A stretch of DNA of 39,145 nt from Myxococcales bacterium (GCA_009692555.1 SHYY01000034.1:1-39145), one strand, 5' to 3'. Positions 18,623 to 27,169 are shown, counted from the first letter of the stretch. Translations and numbers: made by a program. Notes: generated from the letters alone by a model not told the origin.

Positions 18623-19477
18623 ATGGGCGCCACATCCTTCCTCAAGGAGCGCCTCTTCCGCTGGGTCGACTCGCGCCTCGACCCCGACTTCCGCGCCAAG
18701 TTCAAGGCGCTCCCGACCCGCCAGAACGAGTACGGCTACGACTCCTTCGGCTTCCACCGCGAGGACGCCAAGATCGCGGTGCTGATCGCCCGCTTCTTCC
18801 ACAACGACTGGTTTCGCGTCGAGAGCCACGGCATCGAGAACGTCCCCGCCGGGCGCGTCCTCCTCATCGCCAACCACTCCGGCCAGCTCCCCTACGACGG
18901 CATCGGCATCGGCGGCGCGATGCTCTTCGATCGCGAGTCGCCGCGCGTGATCCGGGCGATGGTCGAGAAGTTCATCCCGACGCTGCCGTTCGTCTCCTAC
19001 CTGCTCGCGCGCTGGGGGCAGATCACCGGCACCCCCGAGAACTGCGTGCGCCTGCTCGAGGCGGAGGAGGCGATCCTGGTCTTCCCCGAGGGCGCGCGCG
19101 GCATCTCCAAGCCGTTCCACCGGCGCTACCAGTTGCAGGAGTTCGGCCTCGGCTTCATGCGGCTCGCGCTGCAGACCAACACCCCGGTGGTCCCGGTGGC
19201 GGTGATCGGGGCCGAGGAGCAGCTCCCCGGGGTGAACATCGCCCCGCTGGCCCGTCTGGTCGGCGCGCCCGCCCTGCCGATTCTGCCGATTCCACCATTT
19301 CTCCCGATTTTCCCGTTCCCCACGAAATACCGGATCTACTTCGGCGAGCCGCAGCTCTTCACCGGCGACCCCGACGACGACGACGAGGTGATCGAGGAGA
19401 AGGTCAAGGTGGTGAAGAACCGGATCCAGTCGATGATTCAGGTCGGCCTCAAAGAGCGAAAGCACATCTTCTGGTGA
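18623..19477 (+). CDS. Lysophospholipid acyltransferase-type protein (PlsC/MGAT-like)
   Basis: A 284-residue protein of the glycerolipid acyltransferase superfamily. The acyl-transfer block is NHSGQLPYDG at 84-93, the spaced form (NHSG-LP-D) found in monoacylglycerol/diacylglycerol acyltransferase-like members rather than strict HxxxxD. The phosphate-binding block is FPEGARG at about 154-160. A Pro-rich hydrophobic loop (ILPIPPFLPIFPFP) near the C-terminus may dip into the membrane. It would move a fatty acyl group from acyl-CoA or acyl-ACP to a glycerolipid. It precedes an SDR-family gene in the same direction, separated by a palindromic element. Confidence 0.87.
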   Translation: MGATSFLKERLFRWVDSRLDPDFRAKFKALPTRQNEYGYDSFGFHREDAKIAVLIARFFHNDWFRVESHGIENVPAGRVLLIANHSGQLPYDGIGIGGAMLFDRESPRVIRAMVEKFIPTLPFVSYLLARWGQITGTPENCVRLLEAEEAILVFPEGARGISKPFHRRYQLQEFGLGFMRLALQTNTPVVPVAVIGAEEQLPGVNIAPLARLVGAPALPILPIPPFLPIFPFPTKYRIYFGEPQLFTGDPDDDDEVIEEKVKVVKNRIQSMIQVGLKERKHIFW

Positions 19478-19636
19478 GGGCCCGCGAATGGACAAGTCGA
19501 TCGATGATCGCGGCCGAGGCGCCCGGATGGCGAGGCGCGAGGAGGAAGAATACTCTCTGTATTCGACCGACGAGAAACGAAGCTAGCCGGGATGCATCGG
19601 CCGCGAGGGCGATCGAGTTGTTCGTTCGCGGGCCCT
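19477..19636. repeat. 160-bp imperfect palindrome (MITE-like hairpin)
   Basis: The left end (AGGGCCCGCGAA, 19477-19488) and right end (TTCGCGGGCCCT, 19625-19636) are exact inverted copies. The arms continue inward for about 40 bp with few mismatches: TCGATCG and ATCGCGGCCGA on the left match the complement of TCGGCCGCGAGGGCGATCGA on the right. The element begins on the last base of the acyltransferase stop codon and ends 4 nt before the next ATG. No clear target duplication was found. It could be an inserted element or a structured RNA between the two genes. Confidence 0.6.
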
Positions 19637-19640
19637 GAGC

Positions 19641-20636
19641 ATGCCGACGACCAGGCGCAGCAAGGACGGCGGCAAGCGGGATCGGATCGTCGTCACCGGC
19701 ATCGCCGGCCGCCTCGGCCGCCTCGTCGCGCGCCGCCTGCACCGACTCGGCGACTGCACCGTGGTCGGGATCGATCGCCGCGCCTTTCCCGGCCGCCCGC
19801 GCGACGTCGTGCACGTTCAGGTCGACCTGCGATCGAAGAAGGCGCGCGACGTGTTCCGCGCCGGCGATGTCCGCGCGCTCATCCACCTCGGCGTGATGCA
19901 CGATCCAAGGCGCTCCGGCGCTGACCACCACTCCTGGAATGTCCAGGGCACGCAGCGCCTCCTCGACGCCTGCGCCACCTACGGCGTCCCGAAGGTGATC
20001 GTCCTCTCGTCGGCCAACGTCTACGGCCCGCGCCCCGACAACCCGCAGTTCCTCGGCGAGGACGCGCCGCTGATGGCCTCGCAGGACTTCCCGGCGATCC
20101 GCGATCTCATCGAGGTCGACATGCTCGCCAGCTCCTTCTTCTGGAAAAGCCAGGAGATCGAGACGGTGATCCTCCGTCCCGTACACATCCTCGGCACCGT
20201 CCACAACGCGCCCTCCAACTACCTCCGCCTGCCCGTCGTCCCGACGCTGCTCGGCTTCGACCCGATGATCCAGGCGATCCACGAGGAGGACGTCGTCGAG
20301 GCGCTGATTGCCTCGCTTCGCCCCGGCGTGCGGGGGATCTTCAACCTCACGGGTCCGGGCGAGGTCCCGCTCTCGACCATCCTCCGCGAGCTGGGCAAGA
20401 GGACCCTGCCCATCCCCCACCCCTTCGCGAAGTCGCTCCTCACCCTGCTCTGGCGCGGCCGCTTCACCTCGTTCCCCGCCCCGGAGCTCCACCACATCCG
20501 CTTCGTGTGCATGGTCGATGGCTCGCGCGCGAACCGCGACCTCGGCTTCAAGCCCAGGTTCTCCCTCAAGGAGACCATCCGCGCGGTCGAGGGGCGCCTC
20601 TCCGATCGCCAACCCCCGGCCACGATCCGATCATGA
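19641..20636 (+). CDS. NAD-dependent epimerase/dehydratase family protein (extended SDR)
   Basis: A 331-residue Rossmann protein. The nucleotide-binding loop TGIAGRLGRLVARRL (GxxGxxG) begins at about residue 19, the acidic strand end is VGIDRRAF, and LIHLGVMHDPR plus VIVLSSANVYGP follow the extended SDR layout. The usual catalytic YxxxK is not visible: where it is expected the chain reads FPAIRDLIEVDMLASSFFW. The enzyme may therefore be non-catalytic or use a different residue. It lies 4 nt beyond a palindromic element and behind an acyltransferase gene, so a lipid-modification context is likely. The start ATG 19641 has only weak ribosome-site support. Confidence 0.85.
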   Translation: MPTTRRSKDGGKRDRIVVTGIAGRLGRLVARRLHRLGDCTVVGIDRRAFPGRPRDVVHVQVDLRSKKARDVFRAGDVRALIHLGVMHDPRRSGADHHSWNVQGTQRLLDACATYGVPKVIVLSSANVYGPRPDNPQFLGEDAPLMASQDFPAIRDLIEVDMLASSFFWKSQEIETVILRPVHILGTVHNAPSNYLRLPVVPTLLGFDPMIQAIHEEDVVEALIASLRPGVRGIFNLTGPGEVPLSTILRELGKRTLPIPHPFAKSLLTLLWRGRFTSFPAPELHHIRFVCMVDGSRANRDLGFKPRFSLKETIRAVEGRLSDRQPPATIRS

Positions 20637-20647
20637 ACGATCGTTCA
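20634..20647. promoter_or_regulatory. 14-bp perfect palindrome, TetR-type operator look
   Basis: TGAACGATCGTTCA is a perfect 14-bp palindrome that overlaps the SDR stop codon (TGA 20634-20636). Palindromes with GAACG/CGTTC half-sites are typical of TetR-family operators. No TetR gene lies in the window, and the next gene starts 239 nt downstream, so the regulated gene is uncertain. Confidence 0.3.
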
Positions 20648-20797
20648 CGATCTACGCGCAGCGAGCGCCCCGCCCGGCGCCCGTCTTCTCGCCCCTTGCC
20701 TGAAATCGGACGGGTCGGTGGTGGATCAGGCCAGGATCGGACGCTGGCGGGACATCTCGATCTCGGCCCGAATTGTCGTATGATGCGAGCGCTTCAG

Positions 20798-20813
20798 TGG
20801 CACATGAAGTGCT
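20798..20813 (+). promoter_or_regulatory. Sigma-54-like promoter for the Cys-rich lipoprotein
   Basis: TGGCACATGAAGTGCT has GG and GC separated by exactly 10 nt and matches TGGCAC-N5-TTGC except for one base. Transcription would begin near 20825, about 60 nt before ATG 20886. Sigma-54 promoters are widely used in Myxococcota. A TATGAT at 20779-20784 without a clear -35 is a weaker alternative. Confidence 0.5.
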
Positions 20814-20885
20814 TTGTCGGCGCCCGGAACGACCGTAGCTCCTAACGCCAGCCAGGCGAACGCAACGCTCGACGGAGGCATCATC

Positions 20886-22187
20886 ATGCGGCTGCAGAGG
20901 CTCCTCACTCACACCCTTCCGATCCTCTCCTTCGCCCTGCTGGGCGCCTGCGGCTGGGGCGGGAAAAAGCACGGCTACTACACCTACTGCGACGAGACCG
21001 GCTGCTACACGTGCGACGCCAGCGGCTGCAACCGCACCGGCGACAACACCAACGGCGACTGCAAGGAGACCGCGGACTGCACGGAGGGGTGCTACTGCGA
21101 CACCCGCGCCGGGAAGTGCATCGAGGCCGGCTTCTGCGACAAGGACAGCGACTGCAGCGTCGGCATGGTGTGCGACGAGGGACGCCACTCGTGCGGCCCC
21201 GAGAAGCCGGCCGGCGGCTGCAAGATCGACGTGGACTGCAAGCCCGGCGAAACCTGCACCAACGGAAAATGCGTTCCGCCCGGCGGCGGCTGCGTGAAGG
21301 ACGCCGATTGCAAGGTCGGCGAGTACTGCGCCGCGGGCAAGTGCAACCCGAGCTGGCAGTGTACCAAGGACGCCGACTGCGGCCCAGGCATGACCTGCGA
21401 CGCGCGCCACACCTGCGTCCCCGGCCCCAACGGCTGCGCGAAGGACGCCGACTGCGCCGCCGGAAACTACTGCGCGAACGGCGCCTGCAAGTCGTCCGGC
21501 ACCTGCAAGAGCGACGCGGACTGCGCGGCCTTCAAGGACGCGCCCACCTGCGACCTCACCCGCAACACCTGCGTGCCGAAGCCCCCCCCCGGCCCGCAGT
21601 GCAAGGGCGACTGCGACTGCGCGGGAGGCCAGAAGTGCTCGAACGGCGTCTGCGTCGCGGCCGGCATCGACGGGAGCAAGATGTGCCAGTTCAACTACGA
21701 GTGCGGCAACCTGGGCGCGCAGTGCAAGAACGGGCAGTGCCAGCCGAAGTGCGCCAAGGACCTCGACTGCGGCAGCGGCGACATCTGCCTCGCCGGCTTC
21801 TGCGGTGGCAACCCCAAGTCGAACGGCGCGTGCGTCTACAACGCCGACTGCGGCGCCCCCAAGACCTGTATCAACGGCGCGTGCCACGCCGCCTGCAAGG
21901 TGACCGCGGACTGCGCCAACAAGCTCGACTTCTGCGACGCCGGCATCTGCCAGCCCGACTGGAAGAAGCGCCCGCAGTGCACCGCGAACGCGATGTGCGC
22001 CAAGGGCCAGGAGTGCGTCAACGCGGTCTGCCGCACCCACTGCTTCTCCGACAGCGACTGCGGCTCGTGCGTCGGGATGCCGGTCTGCAGCATGGGCTAC
22101 TGCACCTCGAAGTCGGAGCTGATGCCGGGCTGCAAGGTGCAGATGGACTGCGGCATCAAGAGCTGCGTGAACGCCGCCTGCCAGTAG
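20886..22187 (+). CDS. Large Cys-rich repeat lipoprotein
   Basis: A 433-residue protein with a lipoprotein signal (LPILSFALLGAC; lipidated Cys 22). The mature part is about twelve short repeats of the form C-xxDxDC-xxGxxC-xxGxC, including a CDCAGGQKC variant, separated by Pro/Gly linkers. This disulfide-rich repeat is typical of secreted or outer-membrane lipoproteins in Myxococcota; its function is unknown and calcium or surface binding is conjecture. GGAGG at 20875-20879 sets the ATG 20886. A sigma-54-like promoter lies upstream and a strong terminator downstream, so it is a single-gene unit. Confidence 0.85.
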   Translation: MRLQRLLTHTLPILSFALLGACGWGGKKHGYYTYCDETGCYTCDASGCNRTGDNTNGDCKETADCTEGCYCDTRAGKCIEAGFCDKDSDCSVGMVCDEGRHSCGPEKPAGGCKIDVDCKPGETCTNGKCVPPGGGCVKDADCKVGEYCAAGKCNPSWQCTKDADCGPGMTCDARHTCVPGPNGCAKDADCAAGNYCANGACKSSGTCKSDADCAAFKDAPTCDLTRNTCVPKPPPGPQCKGDCDCAGGQKCSNGVCVAAGIDGSKMCQFNYECGNLGAQCKNGQCQPKCAKDLDCGSGDICLAGFCGGNPKSNGACVYNADCGAPKTCINGACHAACKVTADCANKLDFCDAGICQPDWKKRPQCTANAMCAKGQECVNAVCRTHCFSDSDCGSCVGMPVCSMGYCTSKSELMPGCKVQMDCGIKSCVNAACQ

Positions 22188-22208
22188 CTCCCCACCGACG
22201 GTAATTCC

Positions 22209-22241
22209 AGGGCCGGCCGCCACGCGCGACCGGCCCTTTTT
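22209..22241 (+). terminator. Rho-independent terminator
   Basis: AGGGCCGG (22209-22216) pairs with CCGGCCCT (22230-22237), followed by a T run to 22241. It closes the Cys-rich lipoprotein gene 21 nt after its stop. The region 22242-22371 shows nothing further. Confidence 0.9.
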
Positions 22242-22371
22242 CTTATCTTCAGGGGTCCAGCTTCCGGCGTGCCGCGATGGCGCGGAGGTGGGCGTCGGAG
22301 CCCGGTGCGCGAGGGTCCACTGACCCGCGATCTGACTCTCCCGGGATCGCCTTGCGCCGTCGCTGTGTCGA

Positions 22372-22836
22372 TCAGCCCCGCTCGATCCTGAGCTTGACCC
22401 CCAGCGCGCGGGCGATCGCGTCGCCGCGCGCGGTCACCAGCGCGTCGAGATCCGGCATCGGGTTGTGCGAGCGGATGCGCACCGGGAGGAAGTCCTTCTG
22501 CCGGTCACCGAGGACGATCCGCACGCGGTACTCGTAGTGGAGATCGCCCCACCCGGCGAACTGCTCGGCCTCGGCGGTCACCTCGATCACGTCCTCGAAA
22601 CGCGCGCTCTCGCCGTCGCAGTGGAGCGCGCGGGCGACGGGATCGATGCTCAGCCCGTCGGGTTGGCGACTCGCCGGACGCGGGGCGATCGGCGCGCCCT
22701 CCTCCTCGGGGCAGCCGGAGAGTGCGCACGGACCGCACGCCAGGAAGCGGCAGCCCGGGCAGGCGACCCGCGCCTCGTACTCGCCGCAGTGAATGCAGGG
22801 GACGAAGCCGGGCTGCTTCTCGTCGGGGCGACCCAT
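22372..22836 (-). CDS. Small Cys-rich protein coupled to radical SAM gene
   Basis: A 154-residue soluble protein. Its N-terminus carries a Cys-rich cluster, CIHCGEYEARVACPGCRFLACGPCALSGC, with CxxC pairs that could form one or two zinc knuckles. The rest is alpha/beta (HYEYRVRIVLGDRQKDFLPVRIRSHNP, then two helices) without a recognised family. Its ATG shares one base with the stop of the radical SAM gene (TGATG), so it is probably made with that enzyme. A substrate-carrier or accessory role is only a guess. Confidence 0.65.
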   Translation of the reverse strand: MGRPDEKQPGFVPCIHCGEYEARVACPGCRFLACGPCALSGCPEEEGAPIAPRPASRQPDGLSIDPVARALHCDGESARFEDVIEVTAEAEQFAGWGDLHYEYRVRIVLGDRQKDFLPVRIRSHNPMPDLDALVTARGDAIARALGVKLRIERG

Positions 22837-24974
22837 CAGCCGAGCGAGTTCGGGGCTCCCGAGGGACGACGTCCGCGCGCCGGTCGGCGCACCGCAACGG
22901 GCGGCTCTCCGGCGACGAACCGGTAGGCGCGCGCCTTCGTGCCCAGCGCCGCCAGCGACGGAAGGGCTCCCGCCAGCTCGCGCCACGCAGCGCGCGAGAC
23001 GTGCCTCCGCACCCGCACCAGCTGGTGCCAGATCGCCATCTCCCGATCGCGTGCGCCGTCGACCGCGGCGAGATCGAACCGCGCCGTCGCCGTCCCCGGG
23101 CGCGCCCCGATCACCCCGCCTGGATCGCGCCCCGCCTGCGCCAGCTCGCGCAGCACGCCGCTCCCGAAGCGGGCGTAGTAGAACACCGTGTGCGCCGTCG
23201 AGAGCGAGCCCGCCCACGGGTAGCGCCGGAGCCGCCACCCCGACGACAGCTGGTCGAGCGCGCGGTCGAGGCGCTCCGGCTCGTCGCCGCGCTTGGCGGG
23301 CACCCGCTCCTCGTAGAACAGCCCGGTTCCGAGCAGATCCCCGTCGAGCTGCCAGGTCTCGATCAATCCGAACTTCCCGGGATCGCGCGCCACCAGCGCC
23401 CCGTGCGTGAGGTCGAACTCCCCGACGATGAAGCCCGCCACGCGCTGCTCGTTCTCGGCGAGGAAGTCGAGCGTCTCCAGCGCCTCGTCGAAGGTCTCCG
23501 TCGGGAAATCGGTGAAGCACATCGCCTCGACGGCGATCTGCGCGTCGGCGAGGTGCGAAACCACGTCGCGCACCACCTGCACCGGCGCGCCCTTGTCGAT
23601 CAGCGACAGCACCCGCTCCGACGCCGACTCGACTCCGAGCGCGCAGGCCACGGCACCGCCGCGCCGGAGCACCTCCGCCCGCGCGCGCGTCAGGTACTTC
23701 TCGGGCTTGAGATCGGTCGCCCAGCGCAGGTCGAGGTTCGCGTCGCCGAGCGCCTGCGCGAGCTGCACCAGCGTCTTTGGCGCGACCGAGTCCTGCGACA
23801 GGTAGAACCAGCGCGTCCGGAAGCGCTCCGAGAGCGCCGTGAGGTGCTCCACCACCGTCGCCACGGCGCGCTCGCGGTAGCTCGCCGTCCCGGTCTCGGC
23901 GAGCCCGTAGTGGCAGAACGTGCACTTGCCCCAGTAGCAGCCGCGCGTCGGGTCGTAGGGCAGGGTGAGGTGCGGCGCGAAGTACTTGCCACAACCGGAG
24001 GCGGCCTCGGCAGAGCCAGCGGCCGCCTTCCTCCCTCCCTGCGGTCGCTCGCCGATTGGCAGCCCGGCGAAATCTGGCGCGGGGAGGGTGCGCATGTCCT
24101 CGCTCGCCTCGCCGGGGAGGTACCTCGCCCCCAGCAGCGCATCGCGCTGGACCAGGTTCGGGATCCGGGAGATCGGTCGCTTCTCGTCGAGGGCGCGGCA
24201 GAGCGAGAGCAGCGTGTGCTCGCCCTCGAACACCACCGCCGTGTCGAACGGCCCGAGGGCGCGCGCGAGGTCGCGGCCACGGAGCCGGATCAGGAGCTGC
24301 GTGATCCCCGGCCCACCGACGGTGAGGTGGACCTCGGGCAGGGCCCGCTTGAGCTTCAACCCGAAGGCGTAGGCGGGCTGGAGCTGCCCTGGAAAGCAGA
24401 CCGAGATCCCGATCGCATCGACGCGCGCCGCAAGGAGACGCGGCACCAGATCGCGCTCCACGTAGCGGTCGAACGGATCGTTCTCCGGCTCCGCGTCGTG
24501 GGCGATCTCCTCGGGGGTGGTGAGGGCGAAGGGCGTCCGGTAGGCGGTGAAGTCCACCTGCAGCGGCGCGTGGGTCGCCGACACCACCCGCAGCGCCGCG
24601 TCGACGGTGTCGACCGCGCGGGCGTAGGCGGGAGGATCGTAGAAGCGCACGGGATCGCGCAAGGTCGCCACCGCCTCCGCGATCCCGTGCGGCACCGCGT
24701 GGGCGTCGCCGCGCGCCTCCCACAGCGCCCGATAGGAGAGCTGCGAGGCGTGATCCAGCGACGGGAGGCGCTCGAGCCGTGCGATCCGCCGCTCCAGCCG
24801 ATCGCGCAGCCGCCCGAGCGGGGCGGGGCGCAGCAGCGCGTCCCACGCCTCGATGTTGGCATCGATCGGCAACACCTCGACCCCGTGCGCTCGCAGGAAG
24901 CCGGTCAGCATCGGCACCGCGAGGTAGGGGGCGGTGGGGTCGCAGGAGGGCGGATAGACGAGCGCGATCTTCAC
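22836..24974 (-). CDS. B12-binding-type radical SAM protein
   Basis: A 712-residue protein. The N-terminal Rossmann-like part (KIALVYPPSCDPTAPYLAVPMLTGFLRAHG..., later DAIGISVCFPGQLQPAYAFGLKLKRALPEVHLTVGGPG) follows the cobalamin-binding arrangement of class B radical SAM enzymes. The cluster motif is RGCYWGKCTFCHYG near residue 345: C-x4-C-x2-C, one residue longer than the common Cx3Cx2C. The TIM barrel continues with GVESASERVLSLIDKG. The first gene-specific codon is GTG 24974. Its reaction is unknown; relatives perform methylations, RiPP modifications and other radical chemistry. It is transcribed divergently from rpiA, whose start is only 23 bp away. Confidence 0.85.
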   Translation of the reverse strand: MKIALVYPPSCDPTAPYLAVPMLTGFLRAHGVEVLPIDANIEAWDALLRPAPLGRLRDRLERRIARLERLPSLDHASQLSYRALWEARGDAHAVPHGIAEAVATLRDPVRFYDPPAYARAVDTVDAALRVVSATHAPLQVDFTAYRTPFALTTPEEIAHDAEPENDPFDRYVERDLVPRLLAARVDAIGISVCFPGQLQPAYAFGLKLKRALPEVHLTVGGPGITQLLIRLRGRDLARALGPFDTAVVFEGEHTLLSLCRALDEKRPISRIPNLVQRDALLGARYLPGEASEDMRTLPAPDFAGLPIGERPQGGRKAAAGSAEAASGCGKYFAPHLTLPYDPTRGCYWGKCTFCHYGLAETGTASYRERAVATVVEHLTALSERFRTRWFYLSQDSVAPKTLVQLAQALGDANLDLRWATDLKPEKYLTRARAEVLRRGGAVACALGVESASERVLSLIDKGAPVQVVRDVVSHLADAQIAVEAMCFTDFPTETFDEALETLDFLAENEQRVAGFIVGEFDLTHGALVARDPGKFGLIETWQLDGDLLGTGLFYEERVPAKRGDEPERLDRALDQLSSGWRLRRYPWAGSLSTAHTVFYYARFGSGVLRELAQAGRDPGGVIGARPGTATARFDLAAVDGARDREMAIWHQLVRVRRHVSRAAWRELAGALPSLAALGTKARAYRFVAGEPPVAVRRPARGRRPSGAPNSLG

Positions 24975-24997
24975 CCGCGCTGTTGTACCATGCGCCG

Positions 24998-25672
24998 ATG
25001 AACGTCGAGGAGATGAGGCGCGCCGTCGCCGAGCGGGCGGCGTCGCTGGTCGATCCGGGGATGACCGTCGGGCTCGGAACCGGGCGCACTGCGGCGCTGG
25101 TGGTGCGAGCGATCGCCGCGCGCACCCTGGCGATCACCGGCGTTGCCACCTCGGAGGCGACCGCCAAGCTGGCCGGCGAGCTCGGCATCCCCCTCGCCAC
25201 CCTCGATACTGTGCGCCGCCTCGACCTCTGCATCGACGGCGCCGACGAGTTCGATCCGCGCCTCGATCTGATCAAGGGGCTCGGCGGCGCGCTCCTCCGC
25301 GAGAAGCTGGTGGCGCAGGCCGCCGCGCGTCTGGTGATCATCGTCGACGAGGAGAAGCGCGTCACGCGGCTAGGCGAGCGCTCCCCGCTCCCGGTCGAGG
25401 TGGTGCCGTTCGGCTGGACCCACACCCGCGATCGCCTGACCGCGCTCGGCGTCATCCCGTCCCTGCGTGTGCGCGACAACCAACCCGTGCTCACCGACGG
25501 CGGCAACCTCCTGCTCGACTGCCGCCTCGCGCTCTCGATCGACGCGCGTCTCCTCGGCGCAGAGATCAAGGCGCTCACCGGCGTGGTCGATCACGGACTC
25601 TTCCTCGGCATGGCCGACACCGTCCTCGTCGGCACCCCGTCGGGCGTCGAGGAGCTGCGCCGCGATCGCTGA
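24998..25672 (+). CDS. rpiA: Ribose-5-phosphate isomerase A
   Basis: A 224-residue enzyme interconverting ribose 5-phosphate and ribulose 5-phosphate in the cytoplasmic pentose phosphate pathway. It has the family's phosphate loop VGLGTGRTA at about 22-30, the active-site motif CIDGADEFD, then LIKGLGGALLREK and TDGGNLLLDC. Length is normal. The ATG 24998 begins only 23 bp from the divergent radical SAM gene, so its promoter must overlap that gene. The longer open frame upstream is antisense to the radical SAM gene and is not coding. Confidence 0.96.
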   Translation: MNVEEMRRAVAERAASLVDPGMTVGLGTGRTAALVVRAIAARTLAITGVATSEATAKLAGELGIPLATLDTVRRLDLCIDGADEFDPRLDLIKGLGGALLREKLVAQAAARLVIIVDEEKRVTRLGERSPLPVEVVPFGWTHTRDRLTALGVIPSLRVRDNQPVLTDGGNLLLDCRLALSIDARLLGAEIKALTGVVDHGLFLGMADTVLVGTPSGVEELRRDR

Positions 25673-25685
25673 CCTGAATCGAAGC

Positions 25686-26849
25686 TCAGCGATCGCGCGC
25701 GGGCGGATCGAACCAGATCGCCGAGGTGAGCAGTCGCCCGATCCCGTCGCGGACCGCGAACACGTAGGCTGTGCGCGCGGTGATCTCCTCGCTCCACTCC
25801 ACCTGCGCCACGCCCTGCCACGTGCGCACCGCCTCTCCCTCGCGGTAGAGTGTCACCTCGCCCACCGGCCGTCCGAGGCCGAGCCGCACCCGCACCGCCG
25901 CGGTCCTGTGCACCGCGCCCATGCCAGGGCATTCGATCGGCAGGTCGGCGAGCCGCCACGTCGCCACCGTGCGCCGCGCCTTGACCGCCGCGATCACCGC
26001 CGGGAGCGACGGTGAAGGCGCCTCCACCAGCGTCGCCGCCGCGAGCTCCGGCCGCCCCGAAGGCCCGTCGCCCGCCGCCACCGCCGCCAGCGCTCGCACC
26101 GCCCGCGGGAGGCGCGCTCGCGCCCGCTCCACCGATCCCGGCCCGTGCGTATCCGCCCCGGTCACCGCCGCGATCTGGAGCCCGAGGCCGCGGTAGGCCG
26201 TCGCCTGCAGGTAGCGCGCCTCGAACTCGATCCCCGCCGCCGCCAGCGCCTGCCCGTTGTAGACCTCGATCCCGTCGACGGCCGCCCGATTTTCCGGCGC
26301 CTCCCACAGCCCCTCCTCCCACATCATCGGCCCCGGCCCCGGGTGGTTGACGAGGCAGATCCCGCCGCCGTCGTGGACCCTCCTGCACGCCACGGCCATC
26401 GCGGTGCCGTCCGGAACGAAGGCATCCCCACCGACGAGCGAGAGATGATCGAGGTTACCGGGCGCCTCGCGACCGAGCAGCTCGGTGCGCGATCGAAACG
26501 CCGGCCCCGGCGCCACCGTCAGCTCCTGCCCGCACACCGCCGTGAACCCGCTCCGCGAGAGGGCCGCCTCGACGCTGAGCTGCTTTCGCCACGCCGCCGC
26601 CGCGTCGCTCCCGCCGGCGAGCGTCGAGTGCGGAGAGTGAACCGAGAAATGGAACCCGCGCGCCGCGAGCAGCGCGTGCAGCACCGAAGGCGCCTCCGCT
26701 CCATCGTCGGACACCGCGCTGTTCGCCGCATGCGCATGGAAGTTCGCCCGCCACCAGGGCAACCCACCCCGTCCTTCGGCGGGAACCCGGTCCGCATACG
26801 CGTCCGGCGCAGCCAGCATCGCCAGCGTCGCCATCCACAGCCCTCTCAT
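25686..26849 (-). CDS. Secreted PHP-domain protein
   Basis: A 387-residue protein with a signal peptide (MRGLWMATLAMLAAPDAYA) and a PHP-type metal-dependent phosphoesterase fold. The first metal motif is FHAHAANSAVSDDG; further His sites occur in FSVHSPHSTL, CLVNHPGPGPM and the C-terminal TGADTHGPG. The final 100 residues look like a beta-sandwich (VRVRLGLGRPVGEVTLYREGEAVRTW). Exported PHP proteins of this type are known but mostly without assigned substrate. Its start overlaps the ferredoxin stop (ATGA). It is convergent with rpiA, 13 nt apart. Confidence 0.85.
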   Translation of the reverse strand: MRGLWMATLAMLAAPDAYADRVPAEGRGGLPWWRANFHAHAANSAVSDDGAEAPSVLHALLAARGFHFSVHSPHSTLAGGSDAAAAWRKQLSVEAALSRSGFTAVCGQELTVAPGPAFRSRTELLGREAPGNLDHLSLVGGDAFVPDGTAMAVACRRVHDGGGICLVNHPGPGPMMWEEGLWEAPENRAAVDGIEVYNGQALAAAGIEFEARYLQATAYRGLGLQIAAVTGADTHGPGSVERARARLPRAVRALAAVAAGDGPSGRPELAAATLVEAPSPSLPAVIAAVKARRTVATWRLADLPIECPGMGAVHRTAAVRVRLGLGRPVGEVTLYREGEAVRTWQGVAQVEWSEEITARTAYVFAVRDGIGRLLTSAIWFDPPARDR

Positions 26850-27169
26850 CCTTCGGGCCAGCGATAGATCAGCCGCTCCACCGGCCGCCCACCGACGAGG
26901 TGCTCGCGCACGATCTCCGCCACGTCCTCCGCTCGCACGCCCGCGTACCAGACCCCTTCCGGGTACACCACCACCGACGGTCCGTCGAAGCACGGCCCGA
27001 GGCAGCCGCACGCCGTCACCGTCACCGTCGCCCACGCCTCCGGGTGCCGCGCCAGCCCCTCGTGCAGGAGCGCCAGCACCTCCGACGAGCCGCGCGCCTT
27101 GCACGACGGCTTGCCGCCCGCGGGACGCTCGTTCTCGCAAACGAAGAAGTGGCGCGCAAAGCGGCTCAT
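26846..27169 (-). CDS. Thioredoxin-like [2Fe-2S] ferredoxin
   Basis: A 107-residue protein with the four ligands of thioredoxin-fold [2Fe-2S] ferredoxins: the first pair is in FFVCENERPAGGKPSCKARG and the second in TVTACGCLGPCFDGPSVVVYPEG. Length and Cys spacing fit the stand-alone Shethna/NuoE-like class. It would act as a cytoplasmic electron carrier; its partner is not evident, although the divergent kamA gene encodes an enzyme that needs a reductant. Coupled to the PHP gene by ATGA. Confidence 0.87.
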   Translation of the reverse strand: MSRFARHFFVCENERPAGGKPSCKARGSSEVLALLHEGLARHPEAWATVTVTACGCLGPCFDGPSVVVYPEGVWYAGVRAEDVAEIVREHLVGGRPVERLIYRWPEG

